The notes: generated by a model from the letters alone, not told the origin. 64,000 bases of DNA from Kangiella geojedonensis (GCF_000981765.1 NZ_CP010975.1:930001-994000); one strand, 5' to 3'. Shown: positions 45,440-54,620, counted from the stretch's first letter. Numbers and translations: made by a program.

Positions 45440-46093
45440 TTAGGACTGCTCAACTTTTTCGTCACTGATTTCCGTGGCTTTTTTTGCTCTTTCGTTCTCA
45501 GTCTCAAGTTGCTTAAGCGTTTCTTCAAGACCAATTTTCGAAATTTGCTCACGATACTGGTTGGCGTAGCTTTTAGCCATGCTAACGCCTTCGATGATGA
45601 CGTCTGTGACCAGCCAGGTTTCATCGGGCTGTACTTTCAGGCGGTAATCAATAAGGATTGGCTCACCTTCATTGGGGACGATAGTAGAGCGTACGTTCGC
45701 TAAGTTACCACTTTTGGAGTACTGAGTATCATCGTATGAAATTGGTTGGCCATCGTAACTTGCTAGGCCTTTCGCGTAGCTATTAAGCAGAAGTCCTATA
45801 AATTCATTGATGAATTGTTTGCGTTGTTCTTCAGTCGCTTGCATCCAGTAAGTTTTGCCGAGAATTCGCTTTGCCATGTACTCACTGTCTATTTCAGGCA
45901 GCAGGTAGTCACGGATTAAGCTTTTTGCGTATTCAGAGTCTTTTTTGATTTTTTCTTTATTATTCAAAATTTCAGCGCTGATCTTCTTTGTCACTTCTTC
46001 AAGATGCAACTTTGGGTCTTGAAATGCGTGGCTGACCAAGCTGAATGATAAAAATGTTAAAGCAATCAAAGCTTTAGACATAAATTTGCTCAT
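45440..46093 (-). CDS. MlaC/Ttg2D-family phospholipid-binding protein
   Basis: The 217-residue periplasmic protein has a signal peptide (ALIALTFLSFSLVSHAFQ) and the MlaC/Ttg2D pattern: DYLLPEIDSEYMAKRILGKTYWMQATEEQRKQF and LASYDGQPISYD. MlaC moves phospholipids between the outer membrane and the MlaFEDB complex. Here it stands alone, without mlaFEDB genes; those may be elsewhere. The C-terminal 25 residues are charged and rich in Lys and Glu. Confidence 0.88.
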   Translation of the reverse strand: MSKFMSKALIALTFLSFSLVSHAFQDPKLHLEEVTKKISAEILNNKEKIKKDSEYAKSLIRDYLLPEIDSEYMAKRILGKTYWMQATEEQRKQFINEFIGLLLNSYAKGLASYDGQPISYDDTQYSKSGNLANVRSTIVPNEGEPILIDYRLKVQPDETWLVTDVIIEGVSMAKSYANQYREQISKIGLEETLKQLETENERAKKATEISDEKVEQS

Positions 46094-46204
46094 GTTTTCC
46101 CCTTAATAAAGGATTTGTTGTCGCGCAGTAATATCGCGGTATTTTACCCTTGCTTTCAATCTTAAACAATCGACCTGAATCATTCCTTAACGTAAATCAT
46201 TACC

Positions 46205-46245
46205 AATGATGCGAATATGCATTGCTAATAATGCGGATATGCATT
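46205..46245. repeat. Two tandem 19-base repeats upstream of the DUF11/P-domain gene
   Basis: AATGATGCGAATATGCATT (46205-46223) and AATAATGCGGATATGCATT (46227-46245) match at 17 of 19 positions and are 22 bases apart, two helical turns. They end 32 bases before the start codon at 46278. The layout resembles paired binding sites for a regulator, but none is named. Confidence 0.5.
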
Positions 46246-46277
46246 ATTTTGTAGGGGTGGGTTAGAAAAAGGTGTGT

Positions 46278-47174
46278 ATGAGTTTTCAAACATGGAACAA
46301 CAAATTTTTTCTTTGTTTAGCGTTAATGTTCATTGCGCCCTATAGTTTATCTGCCCCTATTACGCAAAATTACACAAACTCTACGCCTGCAAATGTTGAT
46401 CCTCGTCAAACCAGTCCTGTTGATAGAACCGTTACTGTACCAGCCGCCGACTTTCCGAACGGTGTTACCGTCGATAATGTCATCATTTCGATTGATTTTG
46501 ACAAGCGTGATAGGAATAACGGTGTCTGTACTAATTACAATGGGGGCTTCGTATTCAATGATGAAATTTACTTTGAGCTGTCAAAGCCTTCAGAAGGCAT
46601 TAGTACCGTCTTAGTTCCTTTTAATACCTACAGCGGTGGGGTACACCCTGCGCCAACGCCCGATGGCTACATTACTGTTGTTTTTGATGATGCTGCGGCG
46701 ACTACAGTCGGCGGTGGAACGCCTGTGGCAGGCACTTTTGCGCCTGTTAATCCCTTAAGTGTTTTCGACGGTGTGGATCCTGCTGGCGATTGGACCTTAA
46801 CCATGGCAGATAGTGCCGGACAAGATCCCTTGTGTTTCTCAAGCTTTACCTTAGCACTGGAAGCTTCGGCACAAGTTGATATTTCAGTGACCAAAACGGA
46901 TCTTTCTGCCAGTTATGTACCAGGAAGTGATGCTACTTACATCATAACTGTGAGCAACTCAGGCCCTGATGACGCGTTTAATTTGGCGGTCAATGATACG
47001 CTACCAGACGGAGTAATCTCTGCTACTTGGACCTGTTCTGGTTCTGGAGGCGGGCTTTGTGGTGTTTCTAACGGAGTTGGAAATATTACTGGGGTAAATG
47101 TTGATATTCCGAGTGGGGGAGCCGTTCAGTTTGCGGTTGATGTGACTTTCTCCACGAATCCTGCTGACTACTAG
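46278..47174 (+). CDS. Secreted P-domain-like protein with C-terminal DUF11 domain
   Basis: The 298-residue protein has a signal peptide (FLCLALMFIAPYSLSAP). Residues 25-195 resemble the beta-sandwich P-domain found with proprotein convertases (DGVDPAGDWTLTMADSAGQDPL with FSSFTLAL). Residues about 197-298 are a DUF11 repeat (DISVTKTDLSASYVPGSD, ISVSNSGPDDA-like VSNSGPDDA). The chain stops at NPADY, before the usual final strand of DUF11. The other DUF11-type gene at 48613 ends the same way. ATG at 46278 has AAAAAGGTG just upstream. Confidence 0.6.
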   Translation: MSFQTWNNKFFLCLALMFIAPYSLSAPITQNYTNSTPANVDPRQTSPVDRTVTVPAADFPNGVTVDNVIISIDFDKRDRNNGVCTNYNGGFVFNDEIYFELSKPSEGISTVLVPFNTYSGGVHPAPTPDGYITVVFDDAAATTVGGGTPVAGTFAPVNPLSVFDGVDPAGDWTLTMADSAGQDPLCFSSFTLALEASAQVDISVTKTDLSASYVPGSDATYIITVSNSGPDDAFNLAVNDTLPDGVISATWTCSGSGGGLCGVSNGVGNITGVNVDIPSGGAVQFAVDVTFSTNPADY

Positions 47175-47190
47175 TGTTATACAGTTAATG

Positions 47191-47517
47191 TTAAATGCAG
47201 CGAGCAGGTTTAGGTAGCCCTGCGATTTTAGTCGCTTGCTTAGCTGGGCCGTCCGGAAACAGTAGATGGAGGTAAATACTATTCCCTTTTTCTTTTGACC
47301 ATTCATTAGCGAGATACTTCACTAATGGCCGAATAGAAGGGCTGGTGTTAAATTCCTCGTAAAACTGCCTAACATAACGAATCACATGCCAATGGTCTTC
47401 TGTTAGTTCAATGCCTTCAGATTGGCTAATGGCAATGGCGACATTCTCGTTCCATACTGCGGGATCAGTTAGATAGCCTTGTTTATCTCTAGGCAGAGTG
47501 TTTAGATCAATATTCAT
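47191..47517 (-). CDS. tusE: TusE sulfur relay protein (DsrC family)
   Basis: The 108-residue protein is of the DsrC/TusE family. Only one conserved Cys is present, Cys107 in the C-terminal PARCI, as in TusE; sulfur-oxidising DsrC has two. It takes persulfide from the TusBCD complex and hands it to MnmA for 2-thiouridine at tRNA position 34. The ATG at 47517 overlaps the tusB stop (ATGA). A TTG at 47523 is less likely. Confidence 0.93.
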   Translation of the reverse strand: MNIDLNTLPRDKQGYLTDPAVWNENVAIAISQSEGIELTEDHWHVIRYVRQFYEEFNTSPSIRPLVKYLANEWSKEKGNSIYLHLLFPDGPAKQATKIAGLPKPARCI

Positions 47518-47771
47518 AACCAAGATACTGATTTATCACAGTCAAGAGTAAGCTGTACAAACCCTTCGTAGTTTTTGGTTTGCCATTCCAAGTTGTTATT
47601 GAGTCCTCTGGCAATCAAGTCTTCTTCTAAGACAAAGTAATTCGGACGAGGTTCTAGCTGGTCTGATAGCAGTACTGCGTTTTCGATCAATAGTAAGGCA
47701 TCTTCTTCATTCATAGCTGAAGAACATTGATTAAAGAGTTGCGGGTTATTGAGGATGTAAAGTGTTTTCAT
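47514..47771 (-). CDS. tusB: TusB sulfur relay protein (DsrH family)
   Basis: The 85-residue protein starts [13 protein letters not shown] and is the DsrH/TusB member of the TusBCD hexamer. The family is small and weakly conserved; the place between tusC and tusE secures the call. It overlaps tusE by 4 bases. Confidence 0.88.
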   Translation of the reverse strand: MKTLYILNNPQLFNQCSSAMNEEDALLLIENAVLLSDQLEPRPNYFVLEEDLIARGLNNNLEWQTKNYEGFVQLTLDCDKSVSWL

Positions 47772-47780
47772 AGTACTCGC

Positions 47781-48140
47781 TTATAGCATAAACACAAAGT
47801 CAGAGCGGCGAATGACCTGATTGATATGATTGGATGAGCTCACTTTAGCCACTTTCAACAATTGAGCCTCAGACAAACTTCTTTGGCTTAAATCTTCTTG
47901 GCTGATTAAGACCGTTTCGATGCCATAAAGCTCAAGAGCTTTAAACGTCGGACTGTGGTTTTTCATATTGAGGATATCGGGTTGCTGATTCTCAAGCAGC
48001 TGATAAACACCATCATCGATAAAAAGGGCGCTGATATCCATATCAAAGGCTGCTGCCATCAAGGCTATATCCAACAGCTCTCTACCAGATTGGGTGCCGT
48101 AAGGCGCTTTATTAAAAATTACCGCTAATGATTGGCTCAT
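47781..48140 (-). CDS. tusC: TusC sulfur relay protein (DsrF family)
   Basis: The 119-residue protein is the DsrF/TusC member of the TusBCD complex. FNKAPYGTQSGRELLDIALMAAAFD and ALFIDDGVYQLL are typical. It lacks the catalytic Cys found in TusD. It lies 5 bases from tusD and 9 from tusB, in one operon. Confidence 0.92.
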   Translation of the reverse strand: MSQSLAVIFNKAPYGTQSGRELLDIALMAAAFDMDISALFIDDGVYQLLENQQPDILNMKNHSPTFKALELYGIETVLISQEDLSQRSLSEAQLLKVAKVSSSNHINQVIRRSDFVFML

Positions 48141-48145
48141 AAGTA

Positions 48146-48538
48146 TTACCCAAACGTAACCAAGCGGTCACTTTCTAGCATGGCTTCGGTTAACTGACCC
48201 AAGCCGCTTATTTCAAATGCCGGATCAAGGTTGTCACCGGTAAGAGCATTTCGCTCAGCCTCGGTAGCATTGGTAATCCCTCGCTTCATGGCAACGGTGA
48301 CGCAGGCAACTAACTCAAAGTCATGCTGAATAGCTAGCTTGGCCCAAGTTTTGGTCAGGTTGTATTCATCTGACGGCGGGCAATTTATACGACTGGCAAC
48401 GAGCACTCCGTCCGCATAAAAAAACACTCGCTTAAGCTCATGGCCTTGATTTAACAGTGTTTTTGCGAACTGTATTGCGCTAAATTGACCCTGCGCAGAA
48501 TGCGGGTTAGCCGTGACTAATAACGAAAAAGTTGCCAT
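48146..48538 (-). CDS. tusD: TusD sulfur relay protein (DsrE family)
   Basis: The 130-residue protein is TusD, the sulfur-carrying subunit: Cys79 in ELVACVTVAMKRG corresponds to the active Cys78 of E. coli TusD. HELKRVFFYADGVLVAS is the DsrE core strand. It is the first gene of the operon tusD-C-B-E; TusA is not in this window. Confidence 0.93.
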   Translation of the reverse strand: MATFSLLVTANPHSAQGQFSAIQFAKTLLNQGHELKRVFFYADGVLVASRINCPPSDEYNLTKTWAKLAIQHDFELVACVTVAMKRGITNATEAERNALTGDNLDPAFEISGLGQLTEAMLESDRLVTFG

Positions 48539-48612
48539 ACTTTAGCTATAACTATAGTTTAAGCTAAGTATTTTATAGTAAATAATAAAGAATTGTTAGT
48601 TGGAGGAGGTTT

Positions 48613-50421
48613 ATGGGAGTGTTTAAAAAGGCTCTGGTGTGCTTGGCGTTATTTGTTGTCACGCCAATCGTTAGCGCTGGTGCATTTTTTGAAACCGGAC
48701 GCTCACAAGTAAATACTACTGTCGATAACGGTGGCTGGGTTACTGTGAACCTGCAAAAGTCTTATACCAATCCTGTGGTCATTGCGGGCTACGTTAGTCA
48801 TAACAATGATAACTCGCTCTCAGCTAGAGTGCGGAACGTTACAGGCACCAGCTTTCAAGTAGGGGTACAAAGTCCCTGCGAGAGCTACAATCGGTTTAAT
48901 GGCACCACACCGCCTGCAGCAAACACTTGTCCGAGTTCTCCTTGGCTAAGCGAATCAATAGATTGGATCGTTATTGAGCAAGGAACTTGGGTGTTTCCTG
49001 ATGGGACTAAGATCGAAGCCTATAACCATGTAACCTCTACCACTCGATCTCGATTTGGGAGTAGTAATGCACGAGACTCCATCAGTTTTACTCATACTTA
49101 CTCTTCAGCCCCAGCCGTAATTCATGGCGTGAGTAGTTACAATGACCCGAATTGGATTTCATCTGTGGTTTGGGGCGATAGCACCAACAAAGGAACTCTG
49201 CCTAATAACGTCTCTTTTAGTTTGGCAATGGAAGGCGCGGAGGCGGCCACTTCTCATGGCTCAGAGACTTTAGGTTGGATGGCTATTGAAATTGGCTCTG
49301 GGACTAATTCAGGCAATACCTACAGCGCAGGTCGTGTTAGCAGAATTATTGACCGTCATAATGATGAGTGTCAACAGATTGGCCTTGGAGCGACTTTCTC
49401 AGCCGCGCCTAACGTCGTTGTAAAAAAGAACACCATGAGCGGTGGTGATGGCGCTTGGGTAAGGTCTTGCGGCGCTATTGCTGGTACCACGAACTTTAGG
49501 GTTCATATGGAGGAGGAGCAAGTTAACGATGGGGATCGTACAGGAGTTGACGAAGCCGCGTCTTGGTTCGCCTTTGAGAGTGGTAGCTTCGGTGCTCTAG
49601 AGTTTTTAAGTGCTACTAAAACGGTTACCGATGAAGATGGTGATAGCGTTGGTGGTCCAGGAGAGTTGCTGACCTACGCGGTCACAATCACCAATTTACA
49701 AGACGACTTTGCTCAAGCCAATAATGCTACGTCCACTAATCCAGAGTTTACCGATGATTTAGACAGTAATGTAATCTTTGACTCAGTAGTGTCTGCGTCA
49801 AGTGGTAGCCTGACTCATAATGCAGGCCTTAATCGCATGGAGTGGCAGGGCAGCGTCCCCCCTTCCGGAACGGTGAATTTACAGTATCGAGTTCGGGTTA
49901 ATGAAGACATGGCAATCTGTAGCCTAAGCAATATCAGTAATCAGGGGCAGCTCAATATGGACCCTATAGATGACGCTGTTGAGACAGGTGATGTCGACAA
50001 CCTGAATTATATTGTTGAGCTCAGTGATGATCCTACCCTAAATGATGGTGTTGATACTGATGGTGATACGCTAACGGATGATGATGACTCGACGATTATA
50101 TCGGCGGATTGCTTGGCAGATATTTCTGTAACAAAAAGTGATGCTTCAGCGAATTTTGAACCAGGTCAAAACTCTAGCTATACGATTGTTATTACCAATT
50201 CAGGCCCACATTCAGTAGTTGGGATTCAAGTTGCTGATACATTACCCAATGGACTATCGTTTAATGGTGCTGTGAGTTGCAATATTACTACTGGAAGCGG
50301 TAGTTGTGGAGCACAATCAATATCTGGCCAAGATTATAATCAGTCCATTAGCCTTGGCGACAGCAGTTCCGCGACGATTGTTATCCCTGTCATATCCAGC
50401 TCAAATCCTAACGATTATTAA
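48613..50421 (+). CDS. Secreted H-type lectin-like protein with C-terminal DUF11 domain
   Basis: The 602-residue protein has a signal peptide (ALVCLALFVVTPIVSAGA) and three N-terminal repeats of about 100 residues with the pattern FxxTYxxPPVVIxGVSSYND, like H-type lectin domains. Then follow a DUF11-type region (SATKTVTDEDGDSVGGPGELLTYAVTITN), an acidic Asp-rich linker (DGVDTDGDTLTDDDDST) and a last DUF11 module (DISVTKSDASANFEPGQN) that stops at NPNDY. The partner gene at 46278 ends likewise. The linker may bind calcium. It is likely a surface or adhesion protein. A GGAGGAGG site precedes the ATG. Confidence 0.6.
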   Translation: MGVFKKALVCLALFVVTPIVSAGAFFETGRSQVNTTVDNGGWVTVNLQKSYTNPVVIAGYVSHNNDNSLSARVRNVTGTSFQVGVQSPCESYNRFNGTTPPAANTCPSSPWLSESIDWIVIEQGTWVFPDGTKIEAYNHVTSTTRSRFGSSNARDSISFTHTYSSAPAVIHGVSSYNDPNWISSVVWGDSTNKGTLPNNVSFSLAMEGAEAATSHGSETLGWMAIEIGSGTNSGNTYSAGRVSRIIDRHNDECQQIGLGATFSAAPNVVVKKNTMSGGDGAWVRSCGAIAGTTNFRVHMEEEQVNDGDRTGVDEAASWFAFESGSFGALEFLSATKTVTDEDGDSVGGPGELLTYAVTITNLQDDFAQANNATSTNPEFTDDLDSNVIFDSVVSASSGSLTHNAGLNRMEWQGSVPPSGTVNLQYRVRVNEDMAICSLSNISNQGQLNMDPIDDAVETGDVDNLNYIVELSDDPTLNDGVDTDGDTLTDDDDSTIISADCLADISVTKSDASANFEPGQNSSYTIVITNSGPHSVVGIQVADTLPNGLSFNGAVSCNITTGSGSCGAQSISGQDYNQSISLGDSSSATIVIPVISSSNPNDY

Positions 50422-50460
50422 CGCATAAAAAACGCCACATAAAGTGGCGTTTTTTATACG
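50422..50460. terminator. Terminator after the lectin-like gene, possibly bidirectional
   Basis: AAAAAACGCCAC and GTGGCGTTTTTT pair around ATAAA, with a weaker outer extension (CGCAT.../...ATACG). It lies between convergent genes and has A and T runs on both sides. Confidence 0.87.
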
Positions 50461-50472
50461 TATGGCTTCAGT

Positions 50473-52224
50473 CTAGTTTAAGCCTAAAACGCTTTTCCCT
50501 TGTTTAAAGGTGACGTCAACGGGAATTTGTTTTTCTTCCAGCAGCTCTAAGTCCGCTGCTAACTGATCACTGATAATGCCTTGAGTGTTTAACAAGTGCT
50601 TAGAAGCTTCGTAATCGCCGTTGCCCTGAATCACAAGAATTTTCTCAGAAAGCTTATTCATCGCTTGAGTCATCTTGTCAAAGTTGACGCTGTAGTGTCC
50701 GGTTTTTTCGTTGCGCTCAAAAGCACCATGATCTTTGAAGAAGTTAAAACGAACCATGTTGGCTTTACCATGAGCACTGCTAGCACCAAAGCGCACTGAG
50801 CGGAAAATTCCTGCTAAGAAAGTGACGTAATTGTCCATCAGTTCACCTTCTTTAATTTCACCTTTCTCATACAGCTTGCCGATCATATATAGCCCTAAAA
50901 TATCAGCTTTACCTTCTTCTAGTGCTGAAGCTGTCTCTTTTAGAGAACTACGAACAGTACCCTTGTCATTAATGGTATTTTTAATGCCTAAACCATGCGC
51001 AACCTCATGGAACATAGTGTTAGCAAAAAAGGCATCAAAAGTAATATGCTCGCGCTGCTCTTCAGCGATAAGTTGTTCAGAAATAGGCACTAAGATTTTA
51101 TCAAATTTAGCGCGCATCGCATTTTTCAGCTGTAAGCGTCGTGTGCCTTTTGCCAACTGAACTTTCTCATCGTTGGGAAGGTTAATCGCGATGGTTTTTG
51201 ATCCCGCATTACTGTCCCCAGCGTAAAACACGACATCATAAGCGTTAAGGTCGCTGTCGGTACCTGGCATTTCCTGCTTATACTTTTGGTCGACAGGTAA
51301 ACCTTTTTGTAACTCCGGCAAGAAGGCCGCGAAGCGTGATAAGCGTTCACTCCACTCAAGATCTTTGATCAAGACGTAAGTAGAGAATGCAGCACGATAC
51401 CCGAAAAGCTGGTCTTCATAAGTTTCAATAGGACCGATAACCACTTCTACAGGGTTGCTTTTCATGTCCATCCAAGCGAAATCGGATGGCTGGTAGTTGT
51501 CAGTGATCAGCGCATCGGCACGGAGCTTTAAATAATTTTTAAAGCCTTCGTCTTCTGCTAACTCCGAGGCTTTTCGTAACAAGTCGCTGGCTTGAGTTAG
51601 CTCTTCTTTATATGCCACGGAGTAGGGCACTAAAGTTAGATTGCCTTTATCATCGCGTTGAACTAAAGAATAGAGGCCTTTTTTACCAGCTTGATCCCAG
51701 TTCTCGAACTCGGTGACCGTCATATCGTCTGGGTAGTATTCAGCGCCTTTGTTTTTAGCGTCATAGCCACTGATAAAAGGTTTATTGTTATCCAAGCGGT
51801 CCCAAGGGCCGTAATTGATCTCTGCGAAGGTCTTCGCTTTTGGATTATCGATGCTAGAGAGCAGCGCTTCTTTATCGCCAAAGGCTTGCTTCCAGAATAG
51901 ATTGTCCATGATCTTGCCGGCATCGATAAGCAAAGCGATCATTTCTCTCTGGTTGTCAGAAAGGTGGCTCAAATCACTGGTTAAAGTGAAGGGGGCGTAA
52001 ATATCAAAGCGAGAATAGTCTTGTTTATCGATTTCTTCAGAGCTTGTCTCAGCTTTTTCTTCTGAGGCTAGTGCTCCTTCTGAAATGTTGGCAGTGTTCT
52101 CGACTTGTGAAACTTCGTTGCTTTTACTGTCGTCGCTCTTATTAGAGTCGTCTGTACATGCGCCTAGTGCGATTAGCACTGAAAAGCTCAAGGCGCACAA
52201 TTTGGTTGTAGTCTTTAATTTCAT
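50473..52224 (-). CDS. Lipoprotein zinc metallopeptidase, M49-like
   Basis: The 583-residue protein has a lipoprotein signal (LCALSFSVLIALGAC) followed by a Ser/Asp/Glu-rich linker (about 22-65). A zinc motif HEVAHGLG is followed 29 or so residues later by ALEEGKADILGLYM, the second Glu-bearing motif. Dipeptidyl peptidase III (M49) usually has HExxxH; the shorter HExxH with EExKAD is typical of the bacterial M49-related group. I am not sure of the exact family. It is tethered to the envelope and would cleave peptides. Confidence 0.7.
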   Translation of the reverse strand: MKLKTTTKLCALSFSVLIALGACTDDSNKSDDSKSNEVSQVENTANISEGALASEEKAETSSEEIDKQDYSRFDIYAPFTLTSDLSHLSDNQREMIALLIDAGKIMDNLFWKQAFGDKEALLSSIDNPKAKTFAEINYGPWDRLDNNKPFISGYDAKNKGAEYYPDDMTVTEFENWDQAGKKGLYSLVQRDDKGNLTLVPYSVAYKEELTQASDLLRKASELAEDEGFKNYLKLRADALITDNYQPSDFAWMDMKSNPVEVVIGPIETYEDQLFGYRAAFSTYVLIKDLEWSERLSRFAAFLPELQKGLPVDQKYKQEMPGTDSDLNAYDVVFYAGDSNAGSKTIAINLPNDEKVQLAKGTRRLQLKNAMRAKFDKILVPISEQLIAEEQREHITFDAFFANTMFHEVAHGLGIKNTINDKGTVRSSLKETASALEEGKADILGLYMIGKLYEKGEIKEGELMDNYVTFLAGIFRSVRFGASSAHGKANMVRFNFFKDHGAFERNEKTGHYSVNFDKMTQAMNKLSEKILVIQGNGDYEASKHLLNTQGIISDQLAADLELLEEKQIPVDVTFKQGKSVLGLN

Positions 52225-52325
52225 GATGATTCATTCCTGTAACTAGTTAAACTCTTTTATTGTTATGGTGGCAGTTTAGCACAGAAAACGTCAGCGCTAT
52301 TTGCTCTTGCCCTCACTTTATATGC

Positions 52326-53051
52326 TTAAAATCGGCTAAAGACGTATTTTTCTCGCTTAACCTGTTTCACACCAAACTCTTTCTCTTTTAGCATCTCAAA
52401 TACTTCATCTACCATATTAGGATTACCACACAGGTAAGCCATGTCAGTTTCTGGATTTGGCTCTAACTCTTTGAGTTTATTTTGTACATATCCGGCCACA
52501 CACCCCGGTTTTTCTTCTCGGCTTAGACAAGGATGGAAGTGAACATGGTCGAGTAAGGCCACAGCTTTAAAGTCATCCAAATAAAACATGTCCTGTAAAT
52601 ATTGTGCGCCGAATAAGATATGGAACTCTGTATCTGTACGACTTTTTATTTGTTCAATCATAGAGCGGTAGGGGGCAACGCCTGTACCAGTACCGACTAA
52701 AAATACACGCTTCGGTAACTCTTCCGTTAAGCAAAGAAGCCCAAAAGGCCCTGTCATCTCCATTTCCATGCCTGGCTCTGCATTGAAGAAGAGGTTACTG
52801 GCTTTGCCACCATCAACATAAGAAATAACAAACTCAATATAAGTGGAGTTATCGCTGTTAGTTTCCATGTTGGCGATAGAGTAGCTACGCTTGATGGGGC
52901 GATCATCCTCCGTACCAAGCATAAAAGAGACAAACTGACCCGGTTTATAGGTTATGGTCTTAGGATCATCTAATCGAAAAACTAATTTTCGAACATTCGG
53001 AGTGATTTCTTCGTTGCTTTCTAAGTGAACTTGGAAGCTAGGGATTGACAT
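52326..53051 (-). CDS. FAD/NAD(P)-binding oxidoreductase (ferredoxin reductase-like)
   Basis: The 241-residue protein has the FNR layout: FAD-binding RPIKRSYSIANM, then the NAD(P) motif GTGTGVAPYRSMIEQI and a C-terminal YLCGNPNMVDEVFEMLKE. It would pass electrons between NAD(P)H and a ferredoxin or a similar carrier. There is no fused 2Fe-2S domain. Ends in KYVFSRF with a terminal Phe. It has its own gap of about 100 bases before the M49-like gene, same strand. Confidence 0.87.
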   Translation of the reverse strand: MSIPSFQVHLESNEEITPNVRKLVFRLDDPKTITYKPGQFVSFMLGTEDDRPIKRSYSIANMETNSDNSTYIEFVISYVDGGKASNLFFNAEPGMEMEMTGPFGLLCLTEELPKRVFLVGTGTGVAPYRSMIEQIKSRTDTEFHILFGAQYLQDMFYLDDFKAVALLDHVHFHPCLSREEKPGCVAGYVQNKLKELEPNPETDMAYLCGNPNMVDEVFEMLKEKEFGVKQVKREKYVFSRF

Positions 53052-53268
53052 GTTTGACCTTGTTAAGTTCCAGAATTGGATTTTGAAATCTATTATATAA
53101 GACTAGTTGCAAATATCTAGGTACGGTTTTTCAAGGATTTAACAAACTTTGACATTGGTTCAGTTATGGTTCATTTCACTTTTGTTTTACTAATATACAA
53201 GCTCCCCAGAGGCGATATATCAGGGATTAAGGCGACTTGGGGCTGGTGAAGACGAATAGGAGATGAGA

Positions 53269-54561
53269 ATGTTAAAAGTAATCAGTAAATACAGTGTAAT
53301 AGCCTCAGCAGTCTTGTTGAGCATTTCAGGCGTCGATGCCAGTCAGGAAGCACAGAACCAACCTATCGGTGCAGAAACCAGTGCAACGGTAACAACGGCG
53401 ATCGCGAAGCGCGCTAAGACCACGACCGTGGTGAATGACAAGTTACACACTCAGGTTCAAAAGGGTACTGCAACGTCAGCGGTTCGCAGCAATGTGTATA
53501 CCAGCCAAAAATCTAGCAGTGATCTAGAGCAAGAATTCAAAGCGTTCCAAAGTTTAGATTTTAAGAATGTTAAGAATCAGACCCGCGCAGATATGCAAAA
53601 ACATCGTGAGGCGAACAGTAAACTGCCGAAATCATCGGGTAAAGCCCAGAAAAATGGTCAAAACCACCTTTATATCCATGATGCAGCAGTACTGTTGTTT
53701 GATGATTTAGATGGTGACGGTAACTATAGTCAGTTACGGGTTGATTTTGATGTGGACTCTCCGTATGCCGATTACTTTGACGTGTACGCTGAGTTATTTA
53801 TTCGTCGAGTTGGGGATGCTCAGTGGACTCATTACTACACGACTGATGTCTTCGAGATTTACTATGATTACAGCTCTGACGAATATAGCGTAACGACGCG
53901 CTTGAATACGGGGTTCCCACCAGGGAATTATGAGGTGCTTATTGATTTATTTGAGTACGGTTATTCAGGTCTTGTCGATACCTTATCGCCTTATGATGAC
54001 TATGACTTAACGAATTTGCCGTTAGAAGATAAGACCTATGAATCTACAGGCGTTACTAGCGATACTTATGTGGATAATGTCAAAACTGAAATTTTCACAG
54101 ATGCTGATGACGATGGTTTTTATCGTGAGTTTACCTTTACTTTTGATGTCGACACACAAAGCAGTGCAGATCGCGATGTTTATGTAAACTTATATCAGCG
54201 CAATAATGGAGGATCTTGGCAGTTTGAGACCGAGTCTGATGTCTTTACTGTGTATGGCTACAGCTCTGAAGATGCTTATGAAATTAGCGGTAGCTGGCAG
54301 TCAGGTTACCCAGCAAACTACTATGACTTCAGGTTGGAAGTGATTGATGCAAATACTGGAGAGGTGTTGGATGACGTATCACCAGAGTTTTCATCATTGC
54401 TGCAAGTACCTCTTGAAGATGCTAACAATGATACTCGAGAGTCCAATCCGAACCCACCAAGTTCGACAACAAGTTCGGAGTCAGGTGGCGGTAGTACCGG
54501 ACTGGTTACCTTGATTTTATTAGGTTTATTAGGAGCTTGGAGGCAAAAAGTTAAACGCTAA
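53269..54561 (+). CDS. Choice-of-anchor H family protein with GlyGly-CTERM
   Basis: The 430-residue protein has a signal peptide (VIASAVLLSISGVDAS), two repeats of about 120 residues (HLYIHDAAVLLFDDLDGDGNY and DTYVDNVKTEIFTDADDDGFY, each with a DxDxDG-like acidic loop), and a Ser/Gly-rich end SESGGGSTGLVTLILLGLLG followed by AWRQKVKR. That end is the GlyGly-CTERM signal cut by rhombosortase. The start at 53269 has GGAG 6 bases upstream; 53263 is too close. It is a probable secreted or surface protein. Confidence 0.82.
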   Translation: MLKVISKYSVIASAVLLSISGVDASQEAQNQPIGAETSATVTTAIAKRAKTTTVVNDKLHTQVQKGTATSAVRSNVYTSQKSSSDLEQEFKAFQSLDFKNVKNQTRADMQKHREANSKLPKSSGKAQKNGQNHLYIHDAAVLLFDDLDGDGNYSQLRVDFDVDSPYADYFDVYAELFIRRVGDAQWTHYYTTDVFEIYYDYSSDEYSVTTRLNTGFPPGNYEVLIDLFEYGYSGLVDTLSPYDDYDLTNLPLEDKTYESTGVTSDTYVDNVKTEIFTDADDDGFYREFTFTFDVDTQSSADRDVYVNLYQRNNGGSWQFETESDVFTVYGYSSEDAYEISGSWQSGYPANYYDFRLEVIDANTGEVLDDVSPEFSSLLQVPLEDANNDTRESNPNPPSSTTSSESGGGSTGLVTLILLGLLGAWRQKVKR

Positions 54562-54620
54562 CCCTACACAAACTGGTTAGTTTAGTGTAATCTTGCTGAT
54601 GCTTTTAAAGGGAGGGGACA

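Noticed and set aside
47172-47213. Possible readthrough of the TAG that ends the first DUF11 gene
   Set aside because: The frame after TAG lasts only 12 codons ([12 protein letters not shown]) before another stop and shows no DUF11 continuation.
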